The notes: generated by a model from the sequence alone, not told the origin. A stretch of DNA of 64,000 bases from Aphanomyces cochlioides (GCA_019828595.1 JAHQRK010000023.1:930001-994000); one strand, 5' to 3'. Counted from the stretch's first letter, positions 47,493 to 59,500 are shown. Numbers and translations: made by a program.

Positions 47493-50215
47493 CTACGAGT
47501 CGTGTGCGTTCCGCCGATGGCGCTTGGACTCGCAGATGGCGTGGAATCGATGTCGAAAGTAGGCGAGCTCAAGATCTCCGACAAGTTGCTTGCGGGCGTA
47601 CGTTTCATCGAGGATTGCCCATGCGCCAACGAGGATCTGGACGATTGTCAAGCAAGATGACCACGTCCAGTGGATTTACCATAAAGATTGGCGCATCGAG
47701 GAACTCGGGCACTTCTTCCGTCCGCAGCAGACGCATGATTTCATGCACGGCGCTGTTGAAAAAGGTTTTCTCGGTGCCGTCGCTCTGGGCGATGATCGCA
47801 TCGTGGAGTCGATCGTTGAGGGGCAACGGCGACTTGGCTGTTTCCTTGTTGATGTACTTGTCGACAATCTTCTTTGCATTGCGGAGGACGATTTGAGACG
47901 ACGGGAGGCGTCGAAACTCTTCCACCTCTTCGAGGAAGATCAAATTCTCCGTCGCGTGCTGCGTCGCGAGGAATTTACGAAAATTGCCAACGTATTTCGG
48001 ATGGCTCAGCACGGATTCCAAGTGCGGCAAGTCCAATTTCCCGCAGTCTCGTGCCGCCGTGACTTCTCGAACGAGATGGGGAATGTCAGGATCCTCATGG
48101 AGCTCCGTGTGGATCGGCGACATCAAGTAGCGCATGAGCGAGTCTTGGAGTAAACCTAGCAGAGAGACCACTGAGCGCGCTGCGTCGTCGACGGACATCG
48201 TGTACCAGTCTTCACTTTGACAATGGCCGGCTTGAACATGTCAATCGACGGCACGTCGAGCTTGGACTTGATGTCTTGGCGCATCTTGGTGCTCATGTCG
48301 ACTTGGAGCTTGGCCGTGTCGCTCAAGTACTTTTTGAACAATTTCTTGGCCGTGTGCTGCATGAATTCAATGCCAGGAAGGCTCGTGTACTCTTCGACCT
48401 TCATCGAGTGCGTCAACTCCCGCACAAGTTGATCAAAACTTACATCGTCGACAAAGGCCACGTAGTGTTCCTTCCCGCGCATGCGGAGAAACTTTTTGAA
48501 AATCCGGTGGGCGATTTTGTCCTGGAGGAGCAGCAGCGCCGTGTCGTGGTGGACTTGGTGCGCTTTGGCAATGTTGGCCATCAAGTGGACGGGCAATTCC
48601 ATTGCCTTCTGGAGTAAACTAGCCAAAGACGTCAGAGACAGCACCAAGGGGGGATCCAAATGTACATCGCAGAGCTCATGGAATCCAAGTCCGTGAGCAA
48701 TAACTCGACATCTTGCGCGGTAATGTTGGGCACGTACGCTTCCAGCTCGCTCTCGGCGACGGAACTTGCTTGAATATGCTTGACATAGATGGGACTCGCG
48801 CTAGAATGCCCATGAGCTCAATGTTCCAGGCGACGCCATGGAGCCATGCGTACCTAAACTTGGGCCACACTTGATCTCGAATGAATTCCATCGCGACAAA
48901 CTGCGCGTCGACAAACATGGCGGGCTCAAACGCCCCTGCGTGATAATTCTCCAGCATCGTGTCGTGGATGGCCGGACTGAGGTGGATATACATCTTGGAC
49001 GACGGCCGGAAATACGTGTCGATGATCTTGCGCGCTCTCGCTTGGATAAAAGATTGATTCGGCAGTCGCTTGGCCTCCTCGACGTCCATGTGGAACATGA
49101 GATTCTCAAGCGTGAGGTTCTCCACGCAGTAGCTCTTGAAATAGCGCAGCTTGGTCTCGTTGTTCATGACGGCGATGAACGCGTCGTGGTTTTCCTGCGC
49201 TCTACGCAGCATGTCAAAACCTTGGACAAAGATGGAGAGCGTACAGGATATGCGACGACTGGAGGACGCCACCGAGGGCGGCCTTCCACTTGGAGGGTTT
49301 CTCCGCGAGTTCTTGGCACATGTCGGCGTAGAGCTGATGCTTGCGGAATCGAGGAAAGACATCTTTTTCCAAGTCGCGGAGGCAGAGCGCTTGTGCTTCC
49401 GAGTAAATACCTACGAGCGCCCCCCCCCCCCTGTGAGGGGGAAATGTGGCGGGCAGATCGACGTACCAGCAGTTTGGATGCCCGTCGGGCTTTCAAACGC
49501 GGCGCGGATCGTCTTGAGCATCGCCGTGGGGACGCAAATGGGCGTGGGTGCCGTCGCGCTGAGGAACTTTTCATAGATCTTTCGGAGGACTTTGTCCGTG
49601 TACTGCGCACTCGGCAGCGAGCGAAGATGTTGTGCGTCGGCCCAAAAGTGCAGTCGCTCCGCCGCGTATGGCACGTCTGCTGCGAATTTGATCATGAGTT
49701 GGAGCGTCACTGGGTCCGCGAGGACGTCGACCGTGAACGCCATCGATAAATTTGCTGTCAAATCGGGGTAAATGGACTGCCGTCGGTACTTCATCGGGTT
49801 CTTGGCATGTGTGCTTAGGCTCTAGACGGCCGATGAGTTGCGCCTCTTACTCCATGGTCTTACCTGGACAGAGCCCGTCTTGGTGAGCATCTTTTCTGTC
49901 GGTATACGCTGGGAATACTTGAGCGCGACGAGGTTGTTCCCCGGTTGAAAGACATGCGCAGGGGGGCGTTCCCCCTTGGCCTCGAGCGGGGGAATGAGCG
50001 GGTCGGGCGGCGACGCCAGTGGCGGTGTCACGTCGCTGGAGTTGGAAGACGGAGAGCCTTCAAACGGCACGACGGCGTCAGGCGGAGCCGATCGTCTCTC
50101 GCTCTGCTTGTCATTGTGGCGCTTGGTGTATTTTATACTCTAGCGCCAACAGGAGAGACTCATCGCCGCGGCTACCGTCGACGTACTCGTTGTCGGTAGC
50201 GATTAGTATTGGCAT
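47493..50215 (-). CDS. Quadruple RGS-domain protein A
   Basis: RGS domains speed GTP hydrolysis by G-alpha. Minus-strand exons 50215-50183, 50139-49864, 49821-49467, 49410-49273, 49220-48854, 48800-48666, 48618-48444, 48398-48206, 48155-47680, 47636-47493, sum 2292 nt, giving 763 residues. Four RGS-like domains: about 104-222 (LHFWADAQHLRSLPSAQY), 268-390 (RYFKSYCVENLTLENLMF), 435-557 (AHRIFKKFLRMRGKEHYVAF), 558-716 (NFRKFLATQHATENLIFLEE). The fourth is closest to the canonical ENL/F-x-x-E-E-F pattern. The third lacks the usual Glu-Asn pair. The first exon (MPILIATDNEY) is the weakest part and the true start may differ. Unlike its paralogue at 53458-56392 it has no myristoylation motif. Intron 48399-48443 is 45 nt without a stop. 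A TATA box lies 250 bases upstream. Confidence 0.85.
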
Positions 50216-50465
50216 CGTGGACCGCGGCGGCGCCTTCTTCCTCGTGCGTGCCAAACTCCTACGTAGAACGCCATGAGATCAACGTGGTGGTCGGGGATGT
50301 ACGTCTGTGTGGATGGCCAGGCTGCGTCGGCGGGGCCGACCGACGGCGTTGCCCATGCTTGATCAAGTGCCGCGTGGCTAAAGATAGCCCACGACGACGA
50401 AACCGAATTGTCGATCGGGGGAAGGAGACGACAGCGAGGGGGAGAAGTCACTGGGACACGATCGA

Positions 50466-50474
50466 TTCTATTTA
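50466..50474 (-). promoter_or_regulatory. TATA box for RGS gene A
   Basis: On the minus strand this reads TATAAATAG, about 250 bases upstream of the presumed RGS-A start and 45 bases past the stop codon of zinc-repeat gene B. If real, RGS-A has either a long 5' UTR or an additional upstream first exon. Confidence 0.4.
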
Positions 50475-50518
50475 TACTGGACATCCTAGCTCATAAATAA
50501 GGCGACGCCGCCGCGCGT

Positions 50519-51442
50519 CTACGGCCGCAAGTAGTGCTCGCGGTGGTGCTGGGCGCAGTACCCATTGCAGCGGACTTTGGCAAGGCGATTGCAAAACCCA
50601 ACGCGGCACACGCGGTTCCGGCGGTGAACTTCGCAGTAGCCGCCGCCACGATCTGCCCGGACGCAGTCGTCGACGAGGCACCGCGACTTGCCACCGTGTT
50701 GAGCACACGTCGAGCCGCGCTGAGCTCCGCGAGGACAGCCTTCGACACTGCAGCGCTTGCCACCACCGTGGCGTCGGCAGAAACCGCCGCCTTGACTGCT
50801 CTTTGTGCATCCTTCAAACTTGCACCGGACGCCACCGCCGTGGGCTTTGCAAAGACCTTGCGATTGTGTCGCTTTGTTGCAGTCGGGGATACGGCAGCGC
50901 TTGCCCCCGCCGTGGCCAATGCAGAGACTGCCGCCTTGGACGCCTTTGGTACATCCGACGACAGCGCAACGACGGCTGCCTCCATGGGCTTTGCAAAAGC
51001 CGCGGTGTTTCACGGGTTCACGGCAGGACGGGTCCAAGCATTGGCCTGGGACTTCCAGTAGCGCTGGGTCGTCGTTGTCGTCGATGGACGCCGCGGAGGA
51101 GCTCGTCGTGGGTGAATGGGATTCATATCGAGAGTTGAGATGACGTGGGTAGTGAAAAAGTGGCATCTCGACTTTGATCTGGCTTGGAAAGAGCGTCGAG
51201 ATGGACGGAAGTCGGCGCGGATACGGGTGGAAATGCTGCGCGTTGTCGTGTCCGAGAACGACTTGCAACGATGGAAGACACGGAGGAGACGACATCATGT
51301 CAAATGGCAAAGTGGAGACAAATACACACGAACTCAACATCGAGTTGGACTGCGTTACGCTGGACGAAGCCATGTAGAGCCAGGCATGAAACCCAGACAA
51401 GAGCCGGACGAGAGCGCATGGAGGAGTGGTCTGTCGCGCCAT
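50519..51442 (-). CDS. WRKY19-like Gly/Cys/His zinc-repeat protein B
   Basis: Intronless, 307 residues from the ATG at 51442. A start at MPLFHYPRH (near 51165) would give a shorter protein. The longer one is preferred because gene A has a similar length and a similar HAWL segment near its N-terminus. The repeat region (about residue 130 onward) has the C-x4-C-x6-G-x-C-x2-H-G-G unit seven to eight times, as in gene A, and 144 codons are identical to it at the DNA level. The last 50 residues differ by about one in five (for example GYCEVHRRNRVC against GFCEVHRRDKVC). It lies on the same strand as both RGS genes, 300 bases upstream of RGS-A. Confidence 0.78.
   Translation of the reverse strand: MARQTTPPCALVRLLSGFHAWLYMASSSVTQSNSMLSSCVFVSTLPFDMMSSPPCLPSLQVVLGHDNAQHFHPYPRRLPSISTLFPSQIKVEMPLFHYPRHLNSRYESHSPTTSSSAASIDDNDDPALLEVPGQCLDPSCREPVKHRGFCKAHGGSRRCAVVGCTKGVQGGSLCIGHGGGKRCRIPDCNKATQSQGLCKAHGGGVRCKFEGCTKSSQGGGFCRRHGGGKRCSVEGCPRGAQRGSTCAQHGGKSRCLVDDCVRADRGGGYCEVHRRNRVCRVGFCNRLAKVRCNGYCAQHHREHYLRP
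50697..51128 (-). repeat. Inverted 432-bp identical segment, right arm
   Basis: Identical to the complement of 46575-47006; the arms are separated by 3.7 kb that contain RGS gene A. The boundaries are abrupt. Confidence 0.85.
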
Positions 51443-53457
51443 GGACTACTGTACTCGGCGCTGAGAAGAGCTGCCGTCGGTCGCGATTGGCCAGAGGCCA
51501 CTATTCCACGCGGTCGAGTGCACCACTTGGCGCCGAGGTGTCTCGTGGCGGCCAACTCTCGACATGACCCATCGCCAAGCCTACTCTTGCAGCGTCTCTA
51601 TGGTACACAAGTGTGTAACCAGCTCCTCCACCGCCGCCACCAACACGCCAAAGTGTCGTCTCCGCACTCTCTCAGCGGACGTGGAGAGTCCATGAGCAGC
51701 ACGCCGACGGCTCCTGTATCTATGAGCTACCTGTGGTCATGGTGTAGCCGAAAGCCTGCTGTGATGTCTTTGGGTGGCAACCTGGCGATCGTAATGGGAC
51801 GGAACATGCCGAGCGGCGATGGATTTTTTTGTCTCACACAGTGAACACCCACGAGATGGACCACGTCGGCGGCAGCGGTGATGACCACTGGGTTGCATTG
51901 TAGAGTGAACGAAAGCGAACGTCAAGCGTGGCATGCTTTCGCTTGCATGAACCACGTGGTGGAAAGTCGTGGTCAACAAGCAATCCCATCGAACGATTGC
52001 TTCGCTCGGGACGGAGGCCACTGTGTATGCGCATGCTGCCTGTCTGGCCATGACGTAATGCACGCCAACATACGACAGCCTCGTAAAGACAGTCGGAGAC
52101 GACTCCCGCTCACAGCGGCGATGGGCGGCGCCAGCCACAGCAGCCAACTCTTGCACTCCACTGGCGCCTTGATGACTTTGGGGAGCAAGCGACGTTGGAG
52201 ACGGCAACAACTTCAGCCTCGATCAATCTTTCGAGGGCTGCGATGGTGGCGGTCGCTGATTCATCGGAGTTGGCCATGTCTCTCTCTGTGCATACGACGC
52301 CGACTATCTCTCGATACGTGTCTGGTCCTGGGAACTGCATTGGGAAAGCTGCAAATCGCGGTGGCTACCGTAAATTGACTGATGGCCATCTCCCCGCTTG
52401 AACTCGCTGTCGTCTCGGATGTTTCTACGCACGGACGACGGGACAGCCGCAAGTACATAGCAGGCTGGAGCCACGTAGAAAGGCCAACGACGGCGCAACT
52501 GACCGTGTGTCGAGTCATCAGCATCCCATGACATTTCCGACTGGGATTCCTCACACCGCCCACTGTCCGTCCCTCGTCGAGAGTGGGCGCAGCGTGAGTA
52601 AGAAGCACAGTGGTCCGATGCGCGCTCGCAGGTCGTCTTCTTTTTCCAGGAAAGTCGCCGCAAAACCACGACATCTTCCTGCGCATACGCAGTGGGCGTT
52701 CGAGTCAAAGCTTTGACCAAGTCGGCGAGCGTACTGTAATGCGTCAAGCTCGTCGTCTATTGTGGCTGCCACGGCGACCAACGACGACATGGATGGCTTT
52801 GCAGTGGTCGAACAAGTTTGTTGCCATCATACCGTCGTGGGCCACGAAGGGATGACTGGGTGAAAAAACAGAACCGAGTGGGATGACCCGGCGGCTTGCG
52901 TTAGCCACGCCCGTGGTCTGTTGGACCCGCACGGCGTGGAGCTGCATAGGTGTTGCCAGACGTAGAGAGTGCGCGCATCGACTCAGAGATGACGAACATA
53001 TCAACTCTTGACGTTCTTTGACGTAGATTCGATTCCGCCCCTCCATGGTTTACATGACAGCGACCAGAAAGAGAGAGAGTTGATCCGATCTATTCTCGTC
53101 CATCCATCCAAGTCAGAGCATCACGAGTGACTACTGACGGTGGCGAACGTCAGGCAAACTGCTGCTGTAAGTTGATATCTCCCGACGGGGACGGCGCGAT
53201 TGGAGACATCGACGACTTGCAAGCTCTGTCCTTGAGAAGCATAGACGCTGAGGGGGAAAATGGGGGACGATGGGGGGAAGTATGTGGGAGTTGGGGGGGA
53301 TTGAGAGCCGTCGCACTCATTGTCTCGACTGCCACGTTCGAGATGAAATTTACGAAAGGGGGAAGTGCAAAGTCGATGGATATGTGAAGGATTTTTTTAA
53401 CATTTGCAGACATTTCAGTACTACGTGGCGTAAATGGCACAAGGGAGAGGACGACGC
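51443..53457. other. 2-kb region without a clear gene; G-run array at its right end
   Basis: Several frames are open for 100-150 codons on both strands because the region is GC-rich, but none shows a family pattern. The minus strand at 52300-53046 has fragments (for example STLADLVKALTRTPTAYAQ) that vaguely resemble a START domain broken by frame changes. This could be a pseudogene or chance. 53252-53299 holds an array of G runs described separately. Confidence 0.35.
53252..53299 (+). repeat. Array of G runs downstream of RGS gene B
   Basis: G runs of 5, 5, 6, 3 and 7 bases at 53252, 53262, 53272, 53286 and 53293, about 160 bases past the RGS-B stop on its 3' side. It parallels the array behind RGS-A. 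Quadruplex-capable on the plus strand; the RGS transcript itself would carry C runs. Confidence 0.75.
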
Positions 53458-56392
53458 TCAACCTGCCGATAAAGCTGCTCGATAATGACGTGTCGTTCGG
53501 GAGAGCGGCACGACGTGTTTGAAGAAAGCGAGCTCGACTTCACCGATGAGTTGGCGGATCGCGTACGTTTCATCGAGGACGATCCACGCCCCGATGAGTT
53601 GCTACAACGGATGAGCGATTTCCCAACCGCTACATGAAGTACCATAAAAAAGGGCGAGCCGAGGAATTCAGGCACTTCTGTCGTCCGGAGGATGCTCACG
53701 ACGTCCTGCACGGCGTCCGAGAAGAACGTTTTGCCAGCTTTGTCAATGTTTTGGACCATCTCGTCGTGCAAATGCGACGCGATCGGAATCGGCGACCTCG
53801 ACGTGTTGGTGTTGATGTACTTGTCGAGAATCTTCTTGGCACTTCGGACAACAATCTGGTACGACGGCAAGCGGCGAAACTCGTCCACCTACGGCAGTCA
53901 GAAACAGCTCAAGGCGCAGCGAGCACCTCTTCGAGAAAGATTAAATTCTCCGCGGCGTGCTGTGTCTTGAGGTATTTGCGGAAATTGTTCAAATACTTTG
54001 GATTTGCCAAGACGGACTCCAAGTGGGGCAAATCGACTTTGCCCTTGTCGACCGCTGTCATCAAGTCCTTTGCAAGATCGACGTGTTCCTTGTCTTGCTT
54101 CATCTCCGAGTGAATCGGTGATTTGAGATAGCGCACCATCGAGTCTTGTAGAAGCCCTAGAGAAATTTCAGATGGGGGGATCGAGGGGGGGGGCAAGCGG
54201 GGGCCAAGGGGGATGTGTACCTGTTTTGACTTTGACGATCGCAGGTCTGAACATGTCGATGGACGGCGAATTGAGCTTGGCTTGAATGTCCTGCCGCATT
54301 TTGTTGCTCATGTCGACTTGGAGCTTGGCGTTCTCGCTCAAATATTTTTTGAACAACTTTTTCGCCGTGTGCTGCATAAACTCGATGCCTGGCAAGTTGA
54401 CAAATTCCTCCACCTAGACAAGTAGAGCGTTGTTATCCTTCTGTCGAGTGCTAGGTAGATCTTACTTCATCGATAAAATTAACGTAGTGGTCCTTGAATC
54501 GACTTGCGAGGAATTTTTTGAAAATCTTGTGGGCAATCTTGTCATGGACGAGCAACATGAATGTATCCCGGTGCACTTTATGCGCCAGGGCGACATTTGC
54601 AAGCTGATCCATGGGCAAATTCATCGCGAGGCCGATTAATCTACAAGTCGCATGTGAATGCAAAAGCAGGATAATGGTTGCGTACTCCTCAGGGTCCAGC
54701 GTTTCAAGCTGCACCAAGACATTATTCACATCGGTTTCCGTGACTTCAGGAACATATTCGTCCCAATGGCGAGGAGTGAGCGATCCGTCGTGGATGTGGT
54801 CGATATATGGTTGATGCACCCTACGTAGACAATGGTTAACCTTCAGAAAAACTCCATGGCGTCGGTGAAACATACGCGAATCCTCCCCAGAGATCCGTGC
54901 GGACGTAGTCTAGCACCCAGTACTGGACGTCAGTGAACGACGAGCCGTCGAGGGCATTGGCTTCAAATTTGGCCGTCATCTCGGCGTGGATTTCAGGCGG
55001 CAGCGCGACGAATTTCTTGGCGTTGGGTTTCAAATACGTCTCGAAAAGTTTGCGGGCACACGCGTGAACATATTTCTGGTTTGGAAGTCGCTTGGCCTCT
55101 TCGACTTCCATGTGAAAGAGTAAATTCTCTACGCGCCATGCAAAATCAGTGTGAAATTGGAGAGGCAATGAGCTACCTAGCGTGAGATTTTCCATGCAAT
55201 AACTCTTGAGGAAGCGAAGTTTCGTGTCGTCCGACAAGACGGCATGGAACGTGAAGATTTCTTCGCGAGGGCTCAAGTGCGCGTTCTCCCTGACGATGAA
55301 TTTTCAATCGCAAATAGAACCAGTGGTGGTGGAGCTTACTCGGATTCCCTCGCTTTGGATTCGCAAAAAGTTTTCATGTTCTCGAAGAGCTTGTGCTTGA
55401 GAAATCGCGGGAAGACGTCCTTCTCGAGATCTCGCAGACAGAGACTTTGTGCGTCCAAGTAGATGCCTAGCTCGCTTGAGACGACCGCAAGAGGGGCGAT
55501 GGATATGCACCTGCAGATTGAATGCCATTCGGACTTTCAGCCTCTTTTTGAATTGCGAGGATCATTTCCGTCGGGACACAAATCGGCGTCGGTGCCGATG
55601 GACTGAGGAATTTCTCGTAGATCTTTCGGAGCATCTTGTCCGTGTACTGCGCACTGGGAAGCGTTCGAAGATGTTGAATGTCTGCCCAAAACTGGAGTCG
55701 TTCGGCCGCGTGGGGGATATCGCTGCAGAATTCCAGCATCATTTTCAACGTCACGGGGTTTACAAGCACGTCTGTCGTGAATTCTGGGGCGTCGTTGACA
55801 TCTTCGACTGAATCAATCACAATGGAGGCGCGGCGATACTTTGTCGGATCATGGACATTCTATCCTCGTCTTGGTGAGAAGAATCAATGTCAAGCCGAAT
55901 TGTTACCTTCATCGTTTGAATTCGCCTCTTGTCTGGCTTGGGCGACGACGACGCTGATGGACCTTTCATGGCTGGAAGCGAGTCGGCTGTGCGCAAGACG
56001 CGTGAGTTTTCTCCAGACACGCCTTCAATGGTCGCTGCCACTCCAGCGAGACTCGACGTGCTGCTAGTAGTTCGAGAACTCAATGGGAGTTCAAAAACAT
56101 GGTCCTGCTCTTCCACTGCGTCGTCAACAGCACCATGGTAGTCATCAATGCTCGGTCCATTCGCTGTCAGATCGGCTGTTGGACCTGTTTGCTGTTCTTG
56201 CTGCACTTGCTGGACAAGTTTGGCTTTGATCAATTCAAAGAGCGCCTGGTCATCCAGGCGGTCGGCCGTCCCTGCTGCGTAAGTCTACAAGGACAAGTTA
56301 GTTTTCGTGACTAGAATTGCAAGACCAACCTCTTGGACGACTTGAAACAAGTGCGCTTGGTCCGAGACGACACAGGACGCCCCGCTTCCCAT
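53458..56392 (-). CDS. Quadruple RGS-domain protein B, predicted N-myristoylated
   Basis: Paralogue of the gene at 47493-50215. Minus-strand exons 56392-56330, 56284-55907, 55859-55511, 55466-55340, 55289-55177, 55128-54876, 54820-54686, 54640-54466, 54413-54221, 54156-53927, 53888-53643, 53601-53458 sum to 2406 nt, giving 801 residues. It begins MGSGASC, a canonical myristoylation site (Gly2, Ser6) with a neighbouring Cys for palmitoylation, so plasma-membrane attachment is likely. A Ser/Thr-rich linker follows, then four RGS-like domains at about 148-263, 306-428, 473-595 and 596-753, and a shared 48-residue C-terminal exon (LIGAWIVLDETYAIRQL). Exons of 175 and 193 nt match gene A exactly in length. 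Extra introns sit inside RGS2 and RGS4. A G/C-run-rich 64-nt intron is at 54157-54220. Confidence 0.88.
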
Positions 56393-56518
56393 GCCAGAGC
56401 GTGAAATTGGACGTTTCCAGAAACGGCGCAAACGAAACCCCCCGACCTTTCACGATGCAAGACAGGTTTGTTGGACGGTGGTGGCTCTATTACTTTTTAA
56501 ACAACTTTATCATTAACC

Positions 56519-59500
56519 TCACGCAAAGAGGGCGTGGAGCGCAGCTTGCTGGGCAGAACTCATCGACTGCCACACGGATTTCATCACGTGGTCGGGGACC
56601 ATTGTGCGGAGTTTGTGGAGGGCGGATTGCATGTCAGCAAAGACAGGTTGGTCGGACTCGAAGAGTTCGAGGCTAAGGATTTCAGCAATCAGGCTCAAGA
56701 GTCGAGGGACGTTGCTTGGATCTTCCACAAAGAGTCGATGCGGGGCATGGGCTGCAGCACACAATCGCTGGATGAGAGCTGCAGACTCTTCGACGTCGCC
56801 TCGGAGGGGCAGAAGCGCCAACCATTGTGGAAATAGAGTCGGTGGTAGCGAGTCAAAGTGTAGCAACATGCTGCCCAGAGCAGAGACTGCATTGTCTGTG
56901 GCGTTGAGCATGAACGGTTCCCACGCATCTGCAGCGTGGACAAGATTCCAAAGGAGCTCCACGGCTGGGTTCAAGTATGGAGTGAAGGCAGTCTGGCCAA
57001 GTCGGGCGCATAAACTGAGGCCGTAAGAAGCAGCTTGGCGAAGTGGCGGGTAGTCGCTGGCCACGCAGTTCTATATCATTGATCATAAGTTACCCAGAAA
57101 TTTCAGATGTATCTTACCAAGAGGATCGGCACAAACGTATCCAAGTGACTTCGAGAGGGTTCGCAATGCTCCAAGACATCGTCAACCAAGTAGACTGCGA
57201 GCTTTCGATCTTCAGGCAAGCAATGCGGTTGCACCATCTACAGCATCGCGTAAGCGATTTCAATACAACAGAGGAAGTAAATACCTCGAGCACTTTGTCC
57301 AAAAGAGTTTCTTGAAAGACGGGGAAGAAACGTTGGGGATGTGTCTGAGCCAGACTGCCCAAGCAATCGGCAAGGATGAATTGGAGTTGCGCTTCTGTCG
57401 CGTCGTTGTCCAAATCTTCTTCGTTTTCTTCCTCGTCGAGTTCTTCAATGGCCTTGCGTGCGCGTCGCACAGCTCGTCGTTGAAAACTTTCAGCGAGGAC
57501 GATCAAGAGTCCTTCAACAAGCTAGGCATCAAGGTTCATGTGATTCGCAATCTTCAGCACAAGTACCTGAGATAATTGAGCGTGGTTGAGTAATTCGACG
57601 CTGGAAGTAGCCGTCGGCGACTTTTGGAGCGGATCCACAGCATGAAGTATGCACATTTTGATGCTTTGCATAATGGTCATCTGTAGATCGAGTTCAGGTT
57701 CTGTCGAGAGCGCATTGAGCAGGCGGCCAAGTGTGTATTCGAGCATCTGAACGACAGGATTAAGCGAGTCCAATGTCGGTGCCGAGGCATCGTGCAAATG
57801 CTTGGAAACCGACAAGACGAGCCAAGGCATGGCTTGGATGGAAGCCGCGCGTATTTCCGTGTGGACAGAATCCGTCATGAGCGGTGTAAGGACTTGTGTG
57901 ACTTGCTCGACGTAAGGGAAGAAAGCATCCTTCAAGTCAGCAACCATACTGCTGAGCATTTGACAGGCCGTGGCTTTTTCTTCGAGGATGGATGTCCGAA
58001 TGCTCACACATTTGTCATTTACTTGGGCAATTTGAACATCGTCGTCGTCATCCGTCTCGTCCATGTCGTCCATTTCGTCTTGTTCCATTTCAAATTCAGC
58101 TTGTTGCTACGAGAGAAAGTTAGCACGACTGCAGGAGAGAATCTTTACCATGGCAGCGTCCAAGAGGCTTGGCATGACCACTGGCAAATACGGCGCGAAG
58201 TGATTCGTCAAAGCTTTGCACCACCGTGCCCAAGCTTGCAACAAATACGACCGAAGAATGTCGTCGTGCGCATATTGCGTCGAATGCTGCATTTGTGTCA
58301 TCACGTCCAAGATTTCGGTCGCGTGCGCGCCAAAGACTGGTGCGCCGACTGCCAAGCCAACCTACATCACACGTCATGAGCGATTAGGCAGGATAAAAAG
58401 CGCACCAGGGAAAGACATTCGAGTGTAATACCGCAGAGCATCGTCGATTGTCCACTCGACGATGTTGACTCTTGTTGCAGCTCGTGAAGTGACGAGTAGA
58501 GGAGCTGCTTGAGTGGGGGGAAAACCATTGAAAAGTATCGTCCAAACGATTCACCACAGCAACCCGCAATCGACGATAGAGCGGCGACGGCGTGTTCTTG
58601 AACGGGTCGTCCTTCGACGGTCGGTGGTGCGTTCAAAAGTGCAAACAGAGCAGCGAGGAGCGAGTCCAAGTATGGCTCGACAATGTCGGGATTGCACGTG
58701 TCGATAAAATAGCGTAGAGAGGTCAGAGCATGCGTTTGGAAATGGCAGCTCCATTTCAAAGGAATACCCTCGCGTCTTTGCATATATTCTAGACATAACC
58801 ACGTCAGATAAGCTAAAACAATTGAGCTGACCAAGTAAAACAGCGACTGTCTGTTCGTGGTATTGTTCCTGAAAGAGCGGACCGTGGTCGCTTGCAAGTT
58901 GGCCGATGGCATCGAGCGCCACTGAAACGACTTTTGGGTGATGGCCTTCTGGATGAACTCGGGCAAAGACATGCTTGACGACTGCATGGAGCTGGGCAGA
59001 TGGAACAATTTCCACGATTTGTGTAAGTGCCATTAGAGCGGCATATTGGTATTTCCAGTCGTTTTGGCCTACAAAACATGTCCAAAGGTTAGAGAAATGC
59101 ACCAAGTGTTCGCATCCTACCAGCATATTGACTGACAAGGTTGAAGGACACTGGCAACGCCTTTTTGAATCCAATGGCTTGAGCCATTCGCTGGAGAGCT
59201 TCAGCACCAACGTCGACGTTCGAAATATCTTCAGCGTCAGCTTCGTCGAGGTCTGATTCGTCTTCGGATACGTCGAGCATGAGGTGGAATGCCAGGGGAA
59301 AGACTTGCTCGACAAAGCTGTTTTGGGGAAAGCGACGACATGCGCTCGGTGCATTTTCAGCCACGGAAACCAAAACTTCCATCGCTAATTGCCTGCGACC
59401 GAAATGACCTTCGCCGCCCGTCGAGACTAGGACCACCATGATGGGGACCAATTCTTTCTACAGCTCGCAGTAAATAAAGATGGTCGTGGGAAATCAACGT

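Noticed and set aside
52000..53046. START-domain-like fragments on the minus strand
   Set aside because: Resemblance is to short patches in different frames, too weak to call even a pseudogene.
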